A stretch of 48,853 bases of DNA from CBFIHN01 sp965662575 (GCA_965662575.1 CBFIHN010000009.1:1-48853), one strand, 5' to 3'; counted from the stretch's first letter, positions 26,303 through 36,403 are shown. The notes: generated from the sequence alone by a model not told the origin. Translations and numbers: made by a program.

Positions 26303-27466
26303 TAAAAACACCACACAGGCACCAGCTGAGACACTCATAAAAACCGCCAAGGGCATGGCTGAATCCGCTAGTACCGCACCGATACCGATACCAACAAAAG
26401 CGGCGGCTAAGAAGCGGCAAGTGCCGACCAAAGAAGAGGCCAGGCCATTAAATTGAACAACATGTGATAACACCAACCCCATCATGCCTGGATAAGCCAA
26501 ACCAAAACCAATCATTGCAAAAAAAGCAGGAATGATAATCAAATATAAGTGCCCTGAATCAAAGTGCAATACAACAAGCATCAACAACGACGCAGTCGTC
26601 ATCATACCCACGGCAATGGCAATTAATAACGGCTCGGCAATCCATTGTGTTATGTATTTTAGTGATCGACTGGTGATAATCAAAGACGACGCATTTAGCA
26701 TAAACAAATAAGCAAACGTTGTTGGCTGCAAATGATAAATAGTGATGTAGATATATGAGGCCGAAGAAATAAAACTAAATAGCACACCAAAGCTGGCACA
26801 AACCGCTAGGGTAGACAATAAAAATGGCCAATGAAAAAACTGTTGACGATAGTAGAACCATAATTGACCCATTGGCAACGGCTGACGTTGAACCTTGGGG
26901 TAAGTTTCCTCAAAGCAATAAGTACACACAAGCAATAGCAAACCATAGCCAGCTAAAAAATAAAAATTGGCTTGCCAATTAATATGGACAAGCAAATAAC
27001 TTCCAATCACTGGTGCAATCATGGGTGCAATCATGGTGATACTCATAATCGTTGCCAGCACGTCTGACATTGATGAATGACCTTGATAGCTATCACGAAT
27101 AATCGCCACAGACATCACAATACCAGCGCACGCGCCAAAACCTTGAAACACGCGAGCAAGAATTAACCACTCAATAGTCGGACTCAAGGCACACCACAAA
27201 GAGGCAATAAAAAAAATCATCGCGCCAAGGAAAATAACTGGCCGCCGCCCTATGCGATCAGATAACGGTCCCCAAACCAATTGACCGACGGCAAAGCTGA
27301 CAAAAAACAAGGCAAGAGTTAATTGCACCTGATCGATGCTCGACTGAAAGACCCGACCAATCGTTGGCATTGAGGCCAAATAGATATCTGTTGAAAAAGG
27401 CGCAAAAGCACTCAATAACGCAAGAAAGATCAAAAACAGTCTGGGCTTTTTTTCTGCTGTCAGCAT
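26267..27466 (-). CDS. MFS drug-resistance transporter, Bcr/CflA type
   Basis: This is a 12-TM proton-coupled exporter of the inner membrane. The N-terminus FLALLSAFAPFSTDIYLASMPTIGRVF is typical of Bcr/CflA proteins and motif A appears as GPLSDRIGRRPVIFLG. Length 399 aa is normal. Its start overlaps the end of the preceding MFS gene by 7 bp, so they form a two-gene operon. Its 3' end overlaps the convergent dotN by 36 bp of coding sequence. The substrate cannot be inferred. Confidence 0.9.
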   Translation of the reverse strand: MLTAEKKPRLFLIFLALLSAFAPFSTDIYLASMPTIGRVFQSSIDQVQLTLALFFVSFAVGQLVWGPLSDRIGRRPVIFLGAMIFFIASLWCALSPTIEWLILARVFQGFGACAGIVMSVAIIRDSYQGHSSMSDVLATIMSITMIAPMIAPVIGSYLLVHINWQANFYFLAGYGLLLLVCTYCFEETYPKVQRQPLPMGQLWFYYRQQFFHWPFLLSTLAVCASFGVLFSFISSASYIYITIYHLQPTTFAYLFMLNASSLIITSRSLKYITQWIAEPLLIAIAVGMMTTASLLMLVVLHFDSGHLYLIIIPAFFAMIGFGLAYPGMMGLVLSHVVQFNGLASSLVGTCRFLAAAFVGIGIGAVLADSAMPLAVFMSVSAGACVVFLLLYRRAVFQMR

Positions 27467-28692
27467 GAGGCGTGTTCATCCATCAATTGCGCTTCATTGG
27501 AGACAGCAGTCACCGGCACCGTATTCACAAAATCGCCTTTATCATCATGGTGCTGTGTTGGGCGCTGGCGCAAACGCCAAAAAGTATATATTGCCAATGC
27601 CGCACACACCACAACAAAGTAGATAAAAAGACCACTCGCGGTGAGCAAACTCATAAATAGCGGGACAATTAAAGGGCCTAAGGCAGATCCTAAACCATAC
27701 ACCAAGGTAATGGCACCAATCGCCGAAACCATCTTATTTTGCTTCACATAGTCAGAGACATGACTAATACAAACGGGATACAAGGCAAAACTAAAACCGC
27801 CCAATAAAAAACTTAATCCCATTAAGGCCCAATAATCATTAACAAAAGCAACTAATAATAACGACAAGATCACTAAGGCCAAAGCAATAAAAAAAATCAA
27901 TTTCCTGCGATCAACAATATCGGATAACTTACCAATCGGCAGTTGCAATAATGCACCACCCAAAATGGTGATTAACATTAAATTGGCAACCGCAGCGCGT
28001 CCCAGATCTAAGCTATTAAAAAATACCGGCAGCACAGCATAAATAACACCCAACAGCAACCCAGCAACCAAACCACCAACTAAGCCTAATGGCGCCAAAT
28101 TGAAGAACTGCCAAGGCGCTGCCGCTTCTGGCTGGTGTGGGCTCGGTGCGCGAAAGCGTGTCATACACATCGGTAAAATCGACAAACTGGCTAGCACACT
28201 CACCAAGCAAAAGGCTTGTAACTCATTCTGATAAGGCAAATTTAACAACCACTGACCTAATGCCTGTGCGATATAATAAACAAACAAATAAATACCCAAC
28301 ATCCGGCCACGACTTTTTGGCGTGCCACGCGCCATAATCCAACCTTCAATAATAATAAACAGCGCAGCCAAGCCATAACCACAAATAAAACGCAGTACAA
28401 TCCAAATCCAGGGAGAGACAAAGACACCCTGCAACAAACTACTCATCGCGATTAGACTAGCAAAGACACAATAGGCACGAATATGGCCTACACGCATGAT
28501 TAATTTTTGTGAACACCAGGCGCCCACCAGCAACCCAACAAAATAAGCTGCTGCCACCACACCAACAATAAAAGTTGAATACCCACTTTGTTTAATTTGC
28601 AAACTGCTCAGCGTGACAAAAAAACCATTCCCCAGGGTCAAAATAGCCACCCCGATAATCGGGGACCAAACAGTACGTAGTCGACGTTTCAT
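27460..28692 (-). CDS. MFS transporter (YcaD-like)
   Basis: A 12-TM major-facilitator protein of 410 aa. SPIIGVAILTLGNGFFVTLSSLQIKQSGYS at the N-terminus and FICGYGLAALFIIIEGWIMARGTPKSRGRMLGIY in TM4-5 resemble the YcaD-type subgroup. The second half carries a GKLSDIVDRRKLI motif A copy. The frame extends to 28734, but CAGGAGA lies 7 nt before the ATG at 28692 and the extra residues are not membrane-like. Upstream gene of the MFS pair. Substrate unknown. Confidence 0.85.
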   Translation of the reverse strand: MKRRLRTVWSPIIGVAILTLGNGFFVTLSSLQIKQSGYSTFIVGVVAAAYFVGLLVGAWCSQKLIMRVGHIRAYCVFASLIAMSSLLQGVFVSPWIWIVLRFICGYGLAALFIIIEGWIMARGTPKSRGRMLGIYLFVYYIAQALGQWLLNLPYQNELQAFCLVSVLASLSILPMCMTRFRAPSPHQPEAAAPWQFFNLAPLGLVGGLVAGLLLGVIYAVLPVFFNSLDLGRAAVANLMLITILGGALLQLPIGKLSDIVDRRKLIFFIALALVILSLLLVAFVNDYWALMGLSFLLGGFSFALYPVCISHVSDYVKQNKMVSAIGAITLVYGLGSALGPLIVPLFMSLLTASGLFIYFVVVCAALAIYTFWRLRQRPTQHHDDKGDFVNTVPVTAVSNEAQLMDEHASC

Positions 28693-29004
28693 CGTGCGAT
28701 CTCCTGCTGAAGCAGTTAGACTCAACTCACACAATTAGATAGGCTTGTTAAATATTAGGTTCTGTTACGACACACCGTAAGCGCCGTAGACATAAGCCCA
28801 AAAACAACAATTGCATTAGCTGAGTCAAGGATATTTTGACAATCATACCCTGAGATCTAGCTAGTGCAAAGACTGCTCTGCTGAATAAATATCTAACTGG
28901 ACTTCATCCGCCACTCAAAAAATGTCCGTGCTGCACAGACTAATCCCCGCTTCAGCAGGGATCGTGATTTAGTGACATATCAATCAACAGCCTAGTGCAC
29001 CCTG
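28693..29004. other. Non-coding interval between the MFS pair and the RHS gene
   Basis: No gene is seen in these 312 bp. It must hold the MFS promoter and the RHS 3' end. An imperfect inverted repeat, cgatctcctgctgaagc (28697-28713) against gcttcagcagggatcg (28949-28964), bounds most of it; the left arm includes the MFS ribosome-binding site. It may be a remnant or chance. Confidence 0.4.
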
Positions 29005-31863
29005 TTAGGCCGGTGGAGGAGGCACAGGCTCCTCATTAGTTGGTGCTTGAGGAGGAGGCACTGCATCTGGGGTTGCAGCGCCTTCTCTTCCAGACTCTGC
29101 ACCTTCAGCTGGAACAGTCTGATCTGTTGTTGACACAGGATCAGCAACAGGTTGCGGTGAAGGATCTGTCGTTGCAGGTGCTGGATCATCATTAAAAAGA
29201 TTTTCGACAAATTCTTCATCTTCACGACTAAGGCCTTGTTTGACTTCTGAATTATTGCCATTGACACTACCAGCTTGATCAGGTTCATTGCCGCCGGCAC
29301 CATCACCACCAGCAGAACTTTCCGCCGTAGTAGCCTGAACATTCCCATCAGCTGCACCAGCAGGTGGGTTTTGATTCAGGAGAGCCGTCTTTTCATCAAC
29401 AGGCGCAGTGGCTCGAGTAGGGTTTGGATTTTCAGTAATAGGTTCTGATCGTTTTAACCACTGAAGCTTGGCGTTAACACCTTCAACAACCGAACTCTCA
29501 TTAATTGATTGTGACGCTTGGATGCTCCTGGCATTTAGCCCCCTAGAAAATTCACTCCCTGCCACCGCATCAGAGAAATAAGCCGTTAGACCATAGGCAG
29601 CCACAAGTGTCGTGGCAGCATTCGTTGTTGCACCCATTAACTGAAAAACACCCGCAGTAATCATTGCCCCATTACCATGCCCATGTTTAAAATTATACAC
29701 CGCATGCTTCCCTTGGTAATACGCACCATATCCCGGCGCCATCGATTGACCCGTGCCGCTCCACCATGATCCCTTACTAATGTCAGAACCATACCCCTGC
29801 GAATTCAGATCATCCTTAACTGCGTCCGTCGTATTCTTAGTCGTCGCCGCACCTGTCGCCATCGAACTAACACCTTGTTGCATAATCATATTGGCAATCG
29901 GTGATGCAGAGCCCAACGTCACAGCATTCAAGGTAAATCCAGCAGCAAACTCGCCTACCCCAATAGAAAATACCCTCCAACTAAAGTGGCCAGTCGGATC
30001 AACAAACATTAACGGGTTGTCACTGGCATATTCAAATCCATTGCGTGTATTCAACCGGCTAAATGCCGTCAACGTATCATGCTTTAAAAACGCCGCTATC
30101 AGCGGATTATAACCACGGTAATACCCTAACATCATCAAATGTGAACTCGGATCTTGTTGCTGACCCGTATAACCAAAATGATTGTCCGCAATAGACAACA
30201 CCTGGCGTGAAGCACTCGGCGATATATTACTAACCCGCTGCTCATTGCTCGCATGCAACACATCTGTCATCAAACCATAAGGACTATAACGATAAATATG
30301 GCCAATCACCGTGGATCGACTGGTCGCCACAACACTCCCCTGTTGATTATGATACAAATATTGCACCCCGTCGCTGGTAACATTCACCACGCCCGGCAAA
30401 TAATGTGAATATGTTAATCCTTGACCACCGGCTTTTTCTTGAGCCTGCTCAACCAAATGGTGACCATCGTAATAGTTATAAACTACGCAGCCATTCGCTG
30501 TTTGCTGGCAGGGCGTGCCTTCACCCAGCATTGAGCGCTCACTTGCCAGTAAGCCATACGGGTTATAGCCATAGGTAATCTTAACCGCCTTGGATGGATC
30601 ACTCGGGGCTGGACTCATGTACTCAACCATCTGGTTTAGGGCATTGTACTTCAGCACGCCACCACGAGGCGTCGCAATCATGTTGCCATTTTTATCATAT
30701 TCATAGATTGAGCGACTGGGGTTGTTCGCCTGCCCATCTGCATCATTTTGCAATGCCTGATTACTATGGCTAATACGTAACAAACGATCAGGGTAGTTCG
30801 GACTATACTCATATCGTGCCATATCATCCGTATAGCGATGACCACTCGCATTCACACTCTCTGTCTTAACCCACGCTAACCCACCGTTGAGTTGGTAACC
30901 ATAGTCGCGTTCAGCCATGGGTAACCCCGTGGCCGTCGTTGGAAATAATTGTGATGACCCACTGGCAACAAATTTTGTTAATTGGTTCGCCGCATTATAC
31001 GTATACTCATAAGTCGCCGTCCCAGGGTGTTTATCTTGATTCGTCACCGTCACTGAGCGCAAATTACCCGCATTATTATAGGCATAGTGATCCGTTAATT
31101 GACCCAAACCATCGCCCAATACCTGACCACCAATTTGCATCACGGATAAACGCCCTAAGGGTCCATAGCCATAATAGGTATTTAAGCCTTCTGGGCGTTG
31201 GACTTCCACCAACCGTTGATTACCATCATATTTATAGTTAATTTGAGTCGTCTTGCCATGATTAATTAATCGTATACTCTGCAGAACACCACTGGTGTGA
31301 TCATACTCGTAATCAACCCGATTCAGCTGCTGACCCTCTTGACCTACCTGCGAACTCAATCGCCCGGTTAGGGGATCATAGGTTTTGGTGATTTGATAGA
31401 CTACCTGACCACCCCGTAGATACTGGATGGTCTTGACCGAACCACCAGGGTAATAGGTATAGGCAATACGATTATCACCTTGCGTCACAGCGCTCAGGCG
31501 ATGATCAGCATCATAAGAATAGCTGACTGGCTTTGCGGCGTCAGTACCCTCTATCACATGCCCAACAACATCACTGGCATCCATTGGCTTGATCACCGAC
31601 AATTGACCAAACTGGTTATACTGATGAGCCATTTGTTGACTCAAGGCATCCGTTGCATCGCGTAAAGCGCCACCAATGGCCAAGTGATTACTGGTGCGCA
31701 ACAGGCCAGCACCATCGCTATAGCCCAACAAATACCCAGCTGCATTATAGTTCTGCACCCCCAACAACTGCGAGGCAGTCGCTTCATGAACAGCCGATAG
31801 CGTCATCGCTCCCGCAATCAGCAAGGCCATCTTTACGCCAAGTTTTTTTGGTTTTAAAAACAT
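29005..31863 (-). CDS. Secreted RHS/YD-repeat protein with variable C-terminal region
   Basis: The 952-aa protein starts with a Sec signal peptide-like segment (hydrophobic residues about 11-30, ending ATAS). Residues about 40-560 are YD repeats (YEYDHTSGVLQSI, YKYDGNQRLVEV, YGYGPLGRLSVMQ). The RHS core near residues 565-635 reads FGYTGQQQDPSSHLMMLGYYRGYNPLI...FEYASDNPLMFVDPTGH. After the core comes a Gly/Ala-rich, partly hydrophobic region (about 640-780) and then an acidic, Pro/Ala/Glu-rich tail ending PVPPPPA. No catalytic toxin motif is recognised in the tail and no immunity gene follows. It is a paralogue of the partial gene at the left edge and lies 65 bp downstream of dsbA on the same strand. 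Confidence 0.9.
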   Translation of the reverse strand: MFLKPKKLGVKMALLIAGAMTLSAVHEATASQLLGVQNYNAAGYLLGYSDGAGLLRTSNHLAIGGALRDATDALSQQMAHQYNQFGQLSVIKPMDASDVVGHVIEGTDAAKPVSYSYDADHRLSAVTQGDNRIAYTYYPGGSVKTIQYLRGGQVVYQITKTYDPLTGRLSSQVGQEGQQLNRVDYEYDHTSGVLQSIRLINHGKTTQINYKYDGNQRLVEVQRPEGLNTYYGYGPLGRLSVMQIGGQVLGDGLGQLTDHYAYNNAGNLRSVTVTNQDKHPGTATYEYTYNAANQLTKFVASGSSQLFPTTATGLPMAERDYGYQLNGGLAWVKTESVNASGHRYTDDMARYEYSPNYPDRLLRISHSNQALQNDADGQANNPSRSIYEYDKNGNMIATPRGGVLKYNALNQMVEYMSPAPSDPSKAVKITYGYNPYGLLASERSMLGEGTPCQQTANGCVVYNYYDGHHLVEQAQEKAGGQGLTYSHYLPGVVNVTSDGVQYLYHNQQGSVVATSRSTVIGHIYRYSPYGLMTDVLHASNEQRVSNISPSASRQVLSIADNHFGYTGQQQDPSSHLMMLGYYRGYNPLIAAFLKHDTLTAFSRLNTRNGFEYASDNPLMFVDPTGHFSWRVFSIGVGEFAAGFTLNAVTLGSASPIANMIMQQGVSSMATGAATTKNTTDAVKDDLNSQGYGSDISKGSWWSGTGQSMAPGYGAYYQGKHAVYNFKHGHGNGAMITAGVFQLMGATTNAATTLVAAYGLTAYFSDAVAGSEFSRGLNARSIQASQSINESSVVEGVNAKLQWLKRSEPITENPNPTRATAPVDEKTALLNQNPPAGAADGNVQATTAESSAGGDGAGGNEPDQAGSVNGNNSEVKQGLSREDEEFVENLFNDDPAPATTDPSPQPVADPVSTTDQTVPAEGAESGREGAATPDAVPPPQAPTNEEPVPPPPA

Positions 31864-31928
31864 AATTTTTTCTTAATTATTTTTTTGCCATAGTAAAATA
31901 ATATCAAGAAAAAAAATAGTGTTTTTTA

Positions 31929-32570
31929 TTAAGAATGATGGTGAATCTGTTTAACCAAAAACTTAACTACTTCCATTAATTTGTGGTGATTTGCCACCTG
32001 CATTGGACCGGTCTGATATTCACCATTGATAATCAGCGTGGGCACCCCCGTAATTTTTAGCTGCCTGACGATCTGATCGCTTTGCGTCAACTGGTTGTGA
32101 ACTGAAAAGCTATCATACAAACGATTAAATGTTTTTTTCGGCATCTGATGCTGTCCCTTCTGCCTTGAGAAAAAGTGCGCCAGAGCCGCTTGGTCAAATA
32201 ATTGTTCATGATGGACATGAATGGCCTGAAATAGCGCTTGTGTATAATAAGGTAACTTGCCTTTGGCTTGGGCGATATAAAAAGCTTTCGCCAAAGCGGT
32301 ATAAGCCGGCATACCAAACCCGACTGGAATCTGCTTGAATTCAACATATGACGGCTTGTGTTTTAACCATTGATGAATAAATGGTTCCAACTCAAAACAA
32401 TGGGGACAGGCATAGCTAAAAAACTCCAACACCTGAACTTTCCCCTTTGGCGCTTTAAGCTCTGATGCCAATGGGGATGAAAGTTTGATATAATCTTTAC
32501 CTTCGGTAAATGATCGCGCAAAAGCGGTGGCAGCAAGAAAACTTAACAATAAGACAGATAGTAATCGCAT
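31929..32570 (-). CDS. dsbA: Thiol:disulfide interchange protein DsbA
   Basis: DsbA oxidises cysteines of exported proteins in the periplasm. A signal peptide precedes the mature part (cleavage near AFA-R, residue 19). The active site CPHC is at residues 55-58 and the cis-Pro loop is GVPTLIINGEY. Length 213 aa is typical. It is transcribed toward the RHS gene 65 bp away and could be co-expressed with it. It is divergent from engB. Confidence 0.93.
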   Translation of the reverse strand: MRLLSVLLLSFLAATAFARSFTEGKDYIKLSSPLASELKAPKGKVQVLEFFSYACPHCFELEPFIHQWLKHKPSYVEFKQIPVGFGMPAYTALAKAFYIAQAKGKLPYYTQALFQAIHVHHEQLFDQAALAHFFSRQKGQHQMPKKTFNRLYDSFSVHNQLTQSDQIVRQLKITGVPTLIINGEYQTGPMQVANHHKLMEVVKFLVKQIHHHS

Positions 32571-32645
32571 AGCCTCACTCCAAAAAACAAGCTATATCGC
32601 TAATAAGACGTCAATTATAACAACCTCAGAAAGCAAGTATCAATC

Positions 32646-33242
32646 GTGAATTATCATCAAACGAAATTTTTAACCAGTGCAGCACAGTTAGCACAGCTTC
32701 CCGAGGACAATGGCATTGAAATTGCTTTTGCTGGTCGCTCGAACGCAGGGAAATCCAGCGCCTTAAATGCACTGACCCAACAAAAGAACTTAGCTCGCAC
32801 CAGCAAGACTCCAGGACGAACGCAGCTGATTAATTTATTCCAACTCGATGCTAAACGCCGTTTAGTTGACTTACCTGGCTATGGTTATGCCAAGGTTAGC
32901 ACGAGCATGAAGCAACGCTGGCAGCAAACCCTAGAGGACTACCTGCAACGTCGACACTGCTTAACCGGTTTGATTTTATTAATGGACTGCCGCCACCCCT
33001 TAAAAGACTTTGATCAACAAATGTTAGGATGGGCAACTCGCAGTGAATTGCCGACACATATTTTGCTCACGAAAGCCGATAAACTTAGCCGCAACCAACA
33101 ACAGCACACCCTTATAAAAGTTAAACAATATATCCGTCATTTAGCACCACTACAGCCCAGCGTGCAATGCTTTTCTGCGCTCAAGAAAACAGGATTAGAT
33201 GAACTCAGCCATCAACTTAACTGTTGGTTTGGCGATGACTAA
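32646..33242 (+). CDS. engB: Ribosome-biogenesis GTPase EngB/YsxC
   Basis: EngB is an essential small GTPase for 50S assembly. The P-loop AGRSNAGKSSALNAL is near residue 30, the switch SKTPGRTQLINLF follows, G3 is DLPGYGYAKV, and G4 is TKADKL. Length 198 aa is normal. The start is GTG at 32646 with only a weak Shine-Dalgarno. Its stop overlaps the epmB start (ATGACTAA), so the two are coupled. Confidence 0.97.
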   Translation: MNYHQTKFLTSAAQLAQLPEDNGIEIAFAGRSNAGKSSALNALTQQKNLARTSKTPGRTQLINLFQLDAKRRLVDLPGYGYAKVSTSMKQRWQQTLEDYLQRRHCLTGLILLMDCRHPLKDFDQQMLGWATRSELPTHILLTKADKLSRNQQQHTLIKVKQYIRHLAPLQPSVQCFSALKKTGLDELSHQLNCWFGDD

Positions 33243-34218
33243 GGAAACCTGGCAAGTTGAGCTATCTCAAGCGATCACAGACCCAGAAAAACTATTGGCA
33301 GCGCTTGCGTTAGACCACCGCTTACTACCTGCAGCGACGCGAGCAACAAAACTATTTCCATTGAAAGTCACACCGAGCTTTCTTCAACGCATGAAACCTG
33401 GTGACACACACGATCCGTTACTCAAACAAATTTTACCGTTGGATTTAGAACTTAACGCGCACCCAGGGTTTATCACTGACCCACTACAAGAACAGCAAGC
33501 TAACCCAATACCAGGGTTGTTACACAAATACCACGGCCGTGTTTTATTGATTGCGACAGGAGCTTGCGCCATTCATTGTCGCTATTGTTTTCGCCGGCAT
33601 TTCCCCTATGCCGACAATGTACCGAATAGCACACAGTGGCAGCAAGCGATCGATTATATTGCTAATGACCAATCTATTGAGGAAGTTATTCTTAGTGGTG
33701 GCGACCCTTTGGTCTTAAAAGACCGCCATCTTGAAGCACTGCTGACTCAAATCGAAGGTATTGCGCATGTGACACGTCTACGAATTCATACTCGGCTGCC
33801 GATTGTATTACCCAGCCGAGTAACGACAACCCTGTGCGAACTGCTCATGCAGTCGCGGTTATCCACTGCCCTTGTCGTTCACAGCAACCATGCCAATGAA
33901 CTGAATAACGAGGTCTGTCAGGCCTTAAAAAAACTCATCGACGCCAATGTATCGCTGCTTAATCAAGCGGTATTGTTAAAAGGCATCAATGACACCGTCT
34001 CAGCACAGCTTGATCTCAATAAGAAATTATTTGCATTCGGCGTCTTGCCCTATTACCTACACTTACCCGATAAAGTCCAGAATACCGCACATTTTGATGT
34101 CTCAATGCAAGAAGCAAGACAACTACTCAAAAAATTACATGGTCAGCTACCCGGTTATTTATTACCCAGGCTCGCTCAAGAAGTTCCTGGGGCCGACGCT
34201 AAAAGAGTCATGGCATAG
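33235..34218 (+). CDS. epmB: EF-P beta-lysylation protein, lysine 2,3-aminomutase-like
   Basis: EpmB converts (S)-alpha-lysine to (R)-beta-lysine, which EpmA attaches to elongation factor P. The radical-SAM cluster motif CAIHCRYCFRRHFPY lies near residue 110. GGDPLVLKD and LRIHTRLPIVLPSRV are family motifs. The ATG at 33235 gives 326 aa, close to E. coli (342); an earlier in-frame ATG at 33199 lies inside engB and is less likely. Neither epmA nor efp is in the window. Confidence 0.93.
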   Translation: MTKETWQVELSQAITDPEKLLAALALDHRLLPAATRATKLFPLKVTPSFLQRMKPGDTHDPLLKQILPLDLELNAHPGFITDPLQEQQANPIPGLLHKYHGRVLLIATGACAIHCRYCFRRHFPYADNVPNSTQWQQAIDYIANDQSIEEVILSGGDPLVLKDRHLEALLTQIEGIAHVTRLRIHTRLPIVLPSRVTTTLCELLMQSRLSTALVVHSNHANELNNEVCQALKKLIDANVSLLNQAVLLKGINDTVSAQLDLNKKLFAFGVLPYYLHLPDKVQNTAHFDVSMQEARQLLKKLHGQLPGYLLPRLAQEVPGADAKRVMA

Positions 34219-34267
34219 AGATAACTCATTACCTCTCACATACAGCACAAAAACCACAGATAAAAGT

Positions 34268-34300
34268 CCACGGGTTCACGACGATCGTGGTATTTTTATT
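34268..34300 (+). terminator. Probable terminator after epmB
   Basis: CCACG (34268-34272) pairs with CGTGG (34286-34290) and is followed by TATTTTTATT. It lies 50 bp past the epmB stop. The rest of the gap up to 34494 shows nothing clear. Confidence 0.5.
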
Positions 34301-34494
34301 TCCTAATTTGACTTCGCCGGCAAGACAGTACTGATGATTAAATTTATAAACTTACTCAAGACAGTTGCTTTGGAAACCCCAGTCGCAAAGAGCCTGGACT
34401 TACGCCACCGGGTTTAACGCTTATAAAATGCTGTTCAATAACAAATTGAGCGAGTAAACTGCCTATATAACACGCACAAAACATACAAATCGAT

Positions 34495-35562
34495 ATGTCA
34501 ACAAATCAGCTGCATACCCTATTATGCCCACCTGGTGAAGGCGTATATACAGTCCATACGGGCAAAAAACATCGCCAACGTTTGCAGCAATGCCTTTATC
34601 CACAACAAGACCCGAGGATTGCTTGGCAACATAGCCTACAGGCCATCAAGCAACACCACAATTTACTGATGGGTATCTGTTCTGATACGGGCGGTGGTAT
34701 TTTACGCGGCGCGAATTGGGGGCCCTTATTTGTCCGTCGTGCAGTGCAGAAAAGACATCCAAAACAAGACTATTTAGATATCGGTGACGTCCGTGTTATC
34801 CCACATCTTTTACATGATAAGTACCTGAATCAAGACACGATAAAAAGCTGCCGCCAAGCACTCTATGGTGATAAAAATCATCACTTGCCAGTCAGTCCCT
34901 TATCAATTACAGAAGCTGTCTGCCATCACATACACCAACAATACCCCCAGCACAGGCTTTTCAGTATTGGCGGTGATCACTCCGTGAGCTATCCACTGGT
35001 CAAAGCTTTTCTTCAAGCACAGAAACAGCAACATAAAAAAGCGGCCGTCATCCATTTTGATGCGCATACCGATTTATTAGTCGATCGGCTAGGCATTGAT
35101 TTATGTTTTGGCTCTTGGGCTTATCATATTTTGCCTTATCTCAATCAACCTAGTGATTTGATCCAAATCGGCATTCGAGCCAGTGCTAAAGATAAAAATT
35201 ACTGGCAGCAACGTCATGGTATTACGCAATATTGGGCTAAAGAAATACAAATAATGTCAGCAAAAACAATCACTGAAAAAATCATAGCACAACTGCAAAA
35301 AGCTCAAATTGAAACGCTGTATATCAGCTTCGATATCGATGCCATTGATGCACGCTATGTCAGCGCAACTGGCACGCCAGAACCCAACGGCTTAGAACCA
35401 GAACAAGTTTTTGAGATCATTCAAATGCTGAAAAAATATTTTATGATTGGCGGTGGGGATATGGTTGAAGTGGCCCCATTGACTTATGCAACGGATGAAA
35501 ACCGTGCTGAAGACCAAACACTGAAAATTGCGGCAGATAGTCTAAGTTTATTGATGGCGTAA
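34495..35562 (+). CDS. Ureohydrolase (arginase/agmatinase/formimidoylglutamase family)
   Basis: The product hydrolyses a guanidino or formimino substrate using two Mn ions. The metal-binding motifs are all present: GGDHSVSYP near residue 160, FDAHTD near residue 190, and SFDIDAID near residue 281. The late GTPEPNGLEPEQV resembles agmatinase-type GTPEPGG motifs. Length 355 aa is on the long side because of an N-terminal extension of about 60 residues. Arginase, agmatinase and formimidoylglutamase cannot be separated from sequence alone. No polyamine or histidine genes are adjacent. Confidence 0.85.
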   Translation: MSTNQLHTLLCPPGEGVYTVHTGKKHRQRLQQCLYPQQDPRIAWQHSLQAIKQHHNLLMGICSDTGGGILRGANWGPLFVRRAVQKRHPKQDYLDIGDVRVIPHLLHDKYLNQDTIKSCRQALYGDKNHHLPVSPLSITEAVCHHIHQQYPQHRLFSIGGDHSVSYPLVKAFLQAQKQQHKKAAVIHFDAHTDLLVDRLGIDLCFGSWAYHILPYLNQPSDLIQIGIRASAKDKNYWQQRHGITQYWAKEIQIMSAKTITEKIIAQLQKAQIETLYISFDIDAIDARYVSATGTPEPNGLEPEQVFEIIQMLKKYFMIGGGDMVEVAPLTYATDENRAEDQTLKIAADSLSLLMA

Positions 35563-35695
35563 GTACCTCAGCGCAAACAAGGAACTGGCAGAAACACCTT
35601 AAAAAATAGGCTATCATTTCCCTCCAGATGAGAAGGGAAGCCACTTGATCTATTTAATGAATTGAATACACCATCCCATCACGGACGAATCACCC

Positions 35696-36403
35696 ATGCT
35701 AAAATACTTACTGCAATCACACTGCTTAATGTGTAAATACCCCACGGAATTAGACTATAGCTTATGTGCCAGCTGCCAACAAGCATTACCTTGGCGAAGG
35801 GCCGATTACTGCCAGCGTTGTGGTATCACGCTGGAAAGCAAAGCATCACTCTGTGGTCAGTGCCTTAAAAAACCACCCTACTTCGATCAGCTATTGGCCG
35901 CATTTGATTATCAGGGCCTTATCTCAACATTAATCCAGCAGTTTAAATTCCAACAGAATTTAGCTGCAGGCAATACACTAAGCCACCTACTAGCACAATA
36001 TCTGCAACAGCAGGCTATTCAATTACCACAAGCAATACTTGCTGTGCCCATGCATCATTATCGTTTGTGGTCTCGAGGCTTTAATCAAGCGCAATTGATT
36101 GTTGATGGCTTATCCCAACTGCTCGCTTGTCCCCATACAAAAAAATTATGTCGACGCACACGACATACGCAGGCACAAGTTAGCCTTGGTGCCAGAGAAC
36201 GACGACAGAATCTCAAGGCAGCTTTCCACGTCCGTAAAAATGCGTATCAGCACATTGCGTTAGTTGATGATGTCACCACCACTGGCGCAACAATAAATAA
36301 CATCAGCAAAGCCTTGAAGCACTCGGGTATCAAGCGTGTTGACATTTGGTGTTTGGCCAAAGCACCATCCAGCTCATATACTTTCTCTATGCCACTGCTC
36401 TAG
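35696..36403 (+). CDS. comF: ComF-family phosphoribosyltransferase-like protein
   Basis: ComF proteins are linked to DNA uptake and competence. The N-terminus carries a zinc finger from CLMC, CASC, CQRC and CGQC pairs (residues about 10-62). The C-terminal PRTase fold is marked by ALVDDVTTTGATINNISKAL. Length 235 aa is normal. It ends at a CTAG in which its TAG stop and the convergent ygfA stop overlap, so there is no intergenic space. Confidence 0.92.
   Translation: MLKYLLQSHCLMCKYPTELDYSLCASCQQALPWRRADYCQRCGITLESKASLCGQCLKKPPYFDQLLAAFDYQGLISTLIQQFKFQQNLAAGNTLSHLLAQYLQQQAIQLPQAILAVPMHHYRLWSRGFNQAQLIVDGLSQLLACPHTKKLCRRTRHTQAQVSLGARERRQNLKAAFHVRKNAYQHIALVDDVTTTGATINNISKALKHSGIKRVDIWCLAKAPSSSYTFSMPLL

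Noticed and set aside
28697..28964. Inverted repeat around the MFS-RHS gap as a mobile element
   Set aside because: Only about 16 bp with an indel, no target duplication and one arm is a ribosome-binding region; could be chance.
30939..31241. 100-aa frame antisense to the RHS gene as an immunity gene
   Set aside because: It lies inside the YD-repeat coding part, has no start signals and is in the wrong place for an immunity gene.
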